In this document: positions 32,330-35,733 of the stretch, in pieces
Layout: each line of letters opens with the position of its first letter
Numbering within the stretch: the first letter of the stretch is position 1
Source of the DNA: Plakobranchus ocellatus
Taxonomy: Eukaryota; Mollusca; Gastropoda; Plakobranchidae
Reading direction: 5' to 3'
Assembly: GCA_019648995.1 (NCBI GenBank)
Contig: BLXT01002484.1
Location: 1,182,810-1,218,542, forward strand
DNA length: 35,733 nucleotides
The notes under the pieces: model-generated
What the model was told of the DNA's origin: nothing
Seen by the model: the letters and a program-made list of their open reading frames with translations, nothing else
Databases searched by the model: none
Made by a program: the position numbers and the translations under genes

Positions 32330-33287
32330 TTAATTATTACTCTTTTTTTTTTATTATGATTATGATGATCACAATTACGAAAAATCATAATAACCATTTG
32401 AAACTACTTTTGTGATGATAAATACAAGAAAACAATGTTGAATGGAAAGAAGCTTTAACAGAAATAATATTAATAATTTAAATGTCTTTTAAAAGGCCAT
32501 GCTTGGATAATTCTCATCATAAGAAAAGAATTGAGAGCAAAATGGTACATTTCTATTAACAGAGAACACATTTTGACATAACATGCAGACAAAAAGGCTG
32601 AAAAATAATAATGGTTCAGTTCAGGGAAAAAACTTTCCTGAATGTTTATAAAATTTCACTTCAGATCATTCAACATAATGAGCCAACGATGTAAACATAC
32701 TTTAAACATTAAAAATCTATGCAATGTACATCATGATCTTTTATTGAACCAGATATTCTTCCTTTGATGGATGAATATACAGTAAAGTAGTTCACACATG
32801 AGAAACAATGCAAATCACACTTAAAATATTAGATTTAGCCTATGAGTTACCATAAGAAGAGGTAAAAAAAAGTAAGGCATGTTGCTCTACTGCTCAGTAG
32901 TAGAAATGGGCCTTCTCTCCAACTCTATTTGTCTACAAGAGCAGGTATCTCAATTTACCAATAAATATACCAGCATAGTAGTCTCTGACTAAAACAAAGT
33001 CAACAGCAGTAAAAAGAAAAAAGCAGATTTATAGTCAGGACAGGTTCTTAGATTCTCAGGTGCTCTTATTGCAATTCTTTTAATACGAGGGCAGGCTGAA
33101 AATTAAGTTCTGTTTGCTAATAACTCAGTCGATTTTCGTCACATCGACCTAATATTTCATACATATACTCTCCGAGTCTCGAACCATTTTTCTAGGCTTA
33201 ACTAGAACAACAAGTTTGTGTGACGTCATTTGTACTCATAATGCAGTGACATGCAACACGTGATGGGGTAGCCATGTTTATGAGACA

Positions 33288-33410
33288 ATGGCGACGTCCA
33301 ATGACCTTCTCATCAAACAGCGCTCTGTTATCGAGTTTTTGGCAGCTGAGGGATGTTCCGCTGCAAATATTCATGCAAGAATGAAGACAGTTGAAAGCTC
33401 TAAGAGTTGA
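33288..33410 (+). pseudogene. N-terminal fragment of mariner-type transposase
   Basis: Forty residues from ATG to TGA. They cover the first helices of the HTH_48-type DNA-binding region (QRSVIEFLAAEGCSAANIH). The match stops after RMKTV, where the strand of the coding sequence flips. It is a truncated, inactive fragment. Confidence 0.65.
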
Positions 33411-33872
33411 GTACACATGTCCTTTCTCTGCGCTTTCATCTCTACAGTGAGTTGTCTTGGGACCCAACGGGCAGAGACTTTTCGGTAACCCAGTACAGTT
33501 GTGACGATATGGTGCACTCGTTCTTTCAAAATGCCTACTGCATTGGCAATTTCGTTTTGTTTGAGCCTTCGATTTGCTCTAATCATGCAGTCAATTTTCT
33601 CTCAATGAGCCGTAACCGATGCGGAAAGGGGCCGAACGCTTTCGATCACGCAGAATTGTCTCTCTGGGGTCTTCCCCTTTAAAAATTCTCACCCATTTGC
33701 AAACTGCACAGTCTGAAATGCACATTTCACCATAAACTGTCTTCATTCTTTCATGAATATTTGCAGCAGAATCAGCAGGATCTACTTGTGCCAGCTTCCC
33801 ACTTGTCCCTGCGCCTACCCCTATATCAACCCCAAAATTTGTCTGATTGTGAAACTCTGTCTTTCTACACAT
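33371..33872 (-). pseudogene. Mariner-type transposase HTH region, frameshifted
   Basis: Reading downward from about 33776, SAANIHERMKTVYGEMCISD, then VCKWVRIFKGEDPRETI and RDRKRSAPFR match the first HTH of mariner transposases. After a frameshift near 33590, MIRANRRLKQNEIANAVGI, KERVHHIV and GYRKVSARWVPRQLT match the second HTH and linker. The similarity ends at CTQLLEL (about 33400). The DDE catalytic domain is absent. Residues before SAANIH are unrelated to the family, so that end is broken too. Confidence 0.7.
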
Positions 33873-35275
33873 TGCATCAATGTTCTTGTGGTTTTAGCTG
33901 TGAGTGTATACTTACTGATTACAGCAGAAAATTTGTTTGCCTATTTCCATAAAACAGCCTTGCTACCATAAATAAAAATATGCCCAGTGTACAGTGCTGA
34001 TCATTAATAAATGTGAAGTCAAGAGAAAAGGGGTTGAAAAAGAACAGAACTTTCAAGCAAAAGAATGTTTTCCATACATTTAGTTATTTTAAACTAATAA
34101 ATTGGCTGTTCAGCAATGAGATAGAGATATGATTTGAGATCAGTCCATAAAAGTTACAAGTTGCATTTTCAACATTTTAAGGGTTAAGAACAACCTGAAA
34201 CTCCTTTCTGAAAGTGAAAGCTTTACGGATTATATTGGTGGAAAATGGCCCTCGGGGCTATGTTGACTTGAAATCAAGATTTTGAAAGGGGTTTGTAAAT
34301 TTTTAGACCAAAAAAAATTTAAAAAAAAATGAAGGAAAGAGGGGGAAAACTTTAATTAGTTTTTCTTAATTGCTTTATCTGCATTGTCACCTAAATCATT
34401 AGTACTGGCCTCAGGATATATATTATATACTCATGCTAATTACAAATATAAAAAAAAATTTTAAATCCTTTGAAAGGAAAAAAAATGGCAGCATCTATAT
34501 AAAAAAATATCACAGTAATTATAAGAAAAGTAGGTAATGCTTGGCTGTATCACAGGCACAGCCATGTGAAACTAGAAGTCAAGCTTCTGTGGATTATGTG
34601 CATGCCCATTTCCCCTCATAAGCTGCATTTCCTATTTAATGACAAACAGCGACGCATTAATAGCACCACATTATAATTTATGAGCAAGATACTAATGGAG
34701 TTCTTAAGCAAGCATTATTAACTGCCAGGTACAATCACAAACATAATTATTAATTTTGGGTTTTTCATACATTTCTGAAAGTAATTTTAATGTGTTACTG
34801 CAGCAGGTGTTCTGTAAAGCTTTAAAATGCCGGCTTGCTAGATCTGGTGAAAACTGACACAGACTGCTAGTTTGAACGCGCTTCTTGGAAATCTGACATA
34901 AATTACCATATCAGCATTACACACAATGTATAAGCCCATAAATAAAATATAAAAAGGCATTGATTATAAATATTAGACTTCATAAATGATTAAAGCATCA
35001 CCACAGACACATTACTAATGAAAGTTATGGAAAATATGATTGTTACGCCAAAAGAATCAAACTTTCAGACAGGTGTTGGTGTTCCCCATTATATACTAAG
35101 GAAGAAGGGTAGATTGGCCATGGATACAATGACAAAAATGAGGACTTTTTTCATGTTGTTGCTGTGGGACCTTAGCATAATGTACATGATCTGCTGGGAT
35201 TTCATATATTCATGTACTGTAGTTACAACAGACCAGGCAATTTGACAATTGTGCTTCACCAAATAATACTGATAG

Positions 35276-35307
<32 letters not shown>

Positions 35308-35733
35308 AGATATATCTTACTCTCTCTGACTCTCTTTCTTTCCTTCTCCACATCAACAATGGAAAGTGATGTTTTTGGTACATTATATCCAGCATATAAA
35401 ATTCAAGTTTAAGTGAAAGTCAAGACCTAATGCATTGGATATTACAAACAAATACAGTGTGTATAATTAAATTTGTTTTTTTCCTTCTATAAAATACCTT
35501 TTCATAATGTTAAAAAGTTCCATACCTTTATGAAGTTTATCTTAGCTCAAAACCAACACAATTTTACCTGGTTTTCACCATTATAAATCTCACTACCAGG
35601 GTATAAAGAAATTTCAGGCTGTAATAATGATAACAATGGTTCTAACTACGAATTCTAACTGATTCAAATTGACCTTGAGACATAAGGAAATTTTTCTTCC
35701 ATACATGATTCATTTTTTATTCAAAATAAATGA
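33873..35733. other. Intergenic region to window end
   Basis: 1.9 kb of AT-rich DNA. The only clear feature is a (TG)13 microsatellite at 35282-35307. The open frames at 35018-35245 and around the TG run have no family signature. Confidence 0.7.
35282..35307. repeat. (TG)13 microsatellite
   Basis: An uninterrupted tg run followed by agatatatctt and tc-rich sequence. Confidence 0.95.

Larger units (their letters stand above)
29441..33084. other. Intergenic region downstream of TRNAU1AP
   Basis: 3.6 kb, with no recognisable gene. It contains a gt/g-rich tract (30270-30289) and two copies of a dispersed repeat (31005-31220, 31896-32329). The open frames at 30376-30627, 31170-31376 and 32037-32246 have no family resemblance; the second and third lie within or beside the repeats. 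Confidence 0.7.
33085..33872. mobile_element. Rearranged mariner-type transposon remnant
   Basis: The left edge at 33085 reads atacgagggcaggctgaaaa, similar to mariner termini. The + strand 33288-33410 encodes MATSNDLLIKQRSVIEFLAA followed by EGCSAANIHARMKTV, the start of a mariner/GVQW3-like helix-turn-helix protein. The following DNA encodes the same family on the minus strand (33872 down to about 33400), so the element is a head-to-head chimera of two partial copies. I see no matching terminus on the right. Confidence 0.7.

Noticed and set aside
34041..34060. agaacagaactttcaagc as the right terminus of the mariner remnant
   Set aside because: Only a short partial match to the reverse complement of the 33085 terminus; too weak to set a boundary.

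Overview
The window is intron-rich, AT-rich animal nuclear DNA. It carries two complete protein-coding genes, both on the + strand and head to tail, about 5.1 kb apart. I reconstructed both by joining exons at GT/AG sites with consistent reading phase and by recognising the conserved proteins. The first, positions 1748-13103, is COPS5 (CSN5/JAB1): 8 coding exons, 359 residues, intact JAMM metalloprotease motif. The second, positions 18193-29271, is TRNAU1AP (SECp43): 10 coding exons, 294 residues, two RRM domains, a Tyr/Gly-rich middle and the conserved C-terminal WQPLD motif.

Organism: both proteins are clearly metazoan. The wide introns, abundant short TA-flanked DNA transposons, tagatct-rich stretches and a sequence near 17717-17735 resembling a short motif I associate with mollusc intergenic DNA suggest a mollusc, probably a gastropod. 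This is inference; neither gene fixes the taxon.

Layout: 1-1747 is upstream DNA with a small inverted-repeat element, a possible tRNA-derived SINE fragment and an AAT/AAC microsatellite. 1748-13103 is COPS5; its introns hold two pogo/Tigger-like elements (introns 1 and 5), a 35-bp palindrome (intron 5) and old repeat debris (intron 6). 13104-18192 is the COPS5 3' UTR and intergenic DNA, with a (TC)n tract, several AATAAA signals, a 225-bp fold-back element with hammerhead-ribozyme-like cores, and a tagatct-rich segment just before TRNAU1AP. 18193-29271 is TRNAU1AP; its large intron 1 holds a TTAA-bounded GC-rich mini-element and a pogo-like element containing a 335-base run of N, and intron 3 holds a degenerate 45-bp minisatellite. 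29272-35733 has no gene that I recognise; it holds two copies of a short repeat family and a rearranged mariner remnant at 33085-33872.

The two genes act in unrelated processes (cullin deneddylation by the COP9 signalosome, and selenocysteine tRNA function). Nothing in the sequence indicates that they are functionally coupled; each appears to have its own poly(A) signals. I found no tRNA or rRNA gene, CRISPR array or bacterial-type system, and no convincing new gene system. The most unusual structures are the fold-back element at 16923-17147, the head-to-head mariner chimera at 33085-33872 and the TTAA mini-element with duplicated 10-bp palindromes at 19243-19388.
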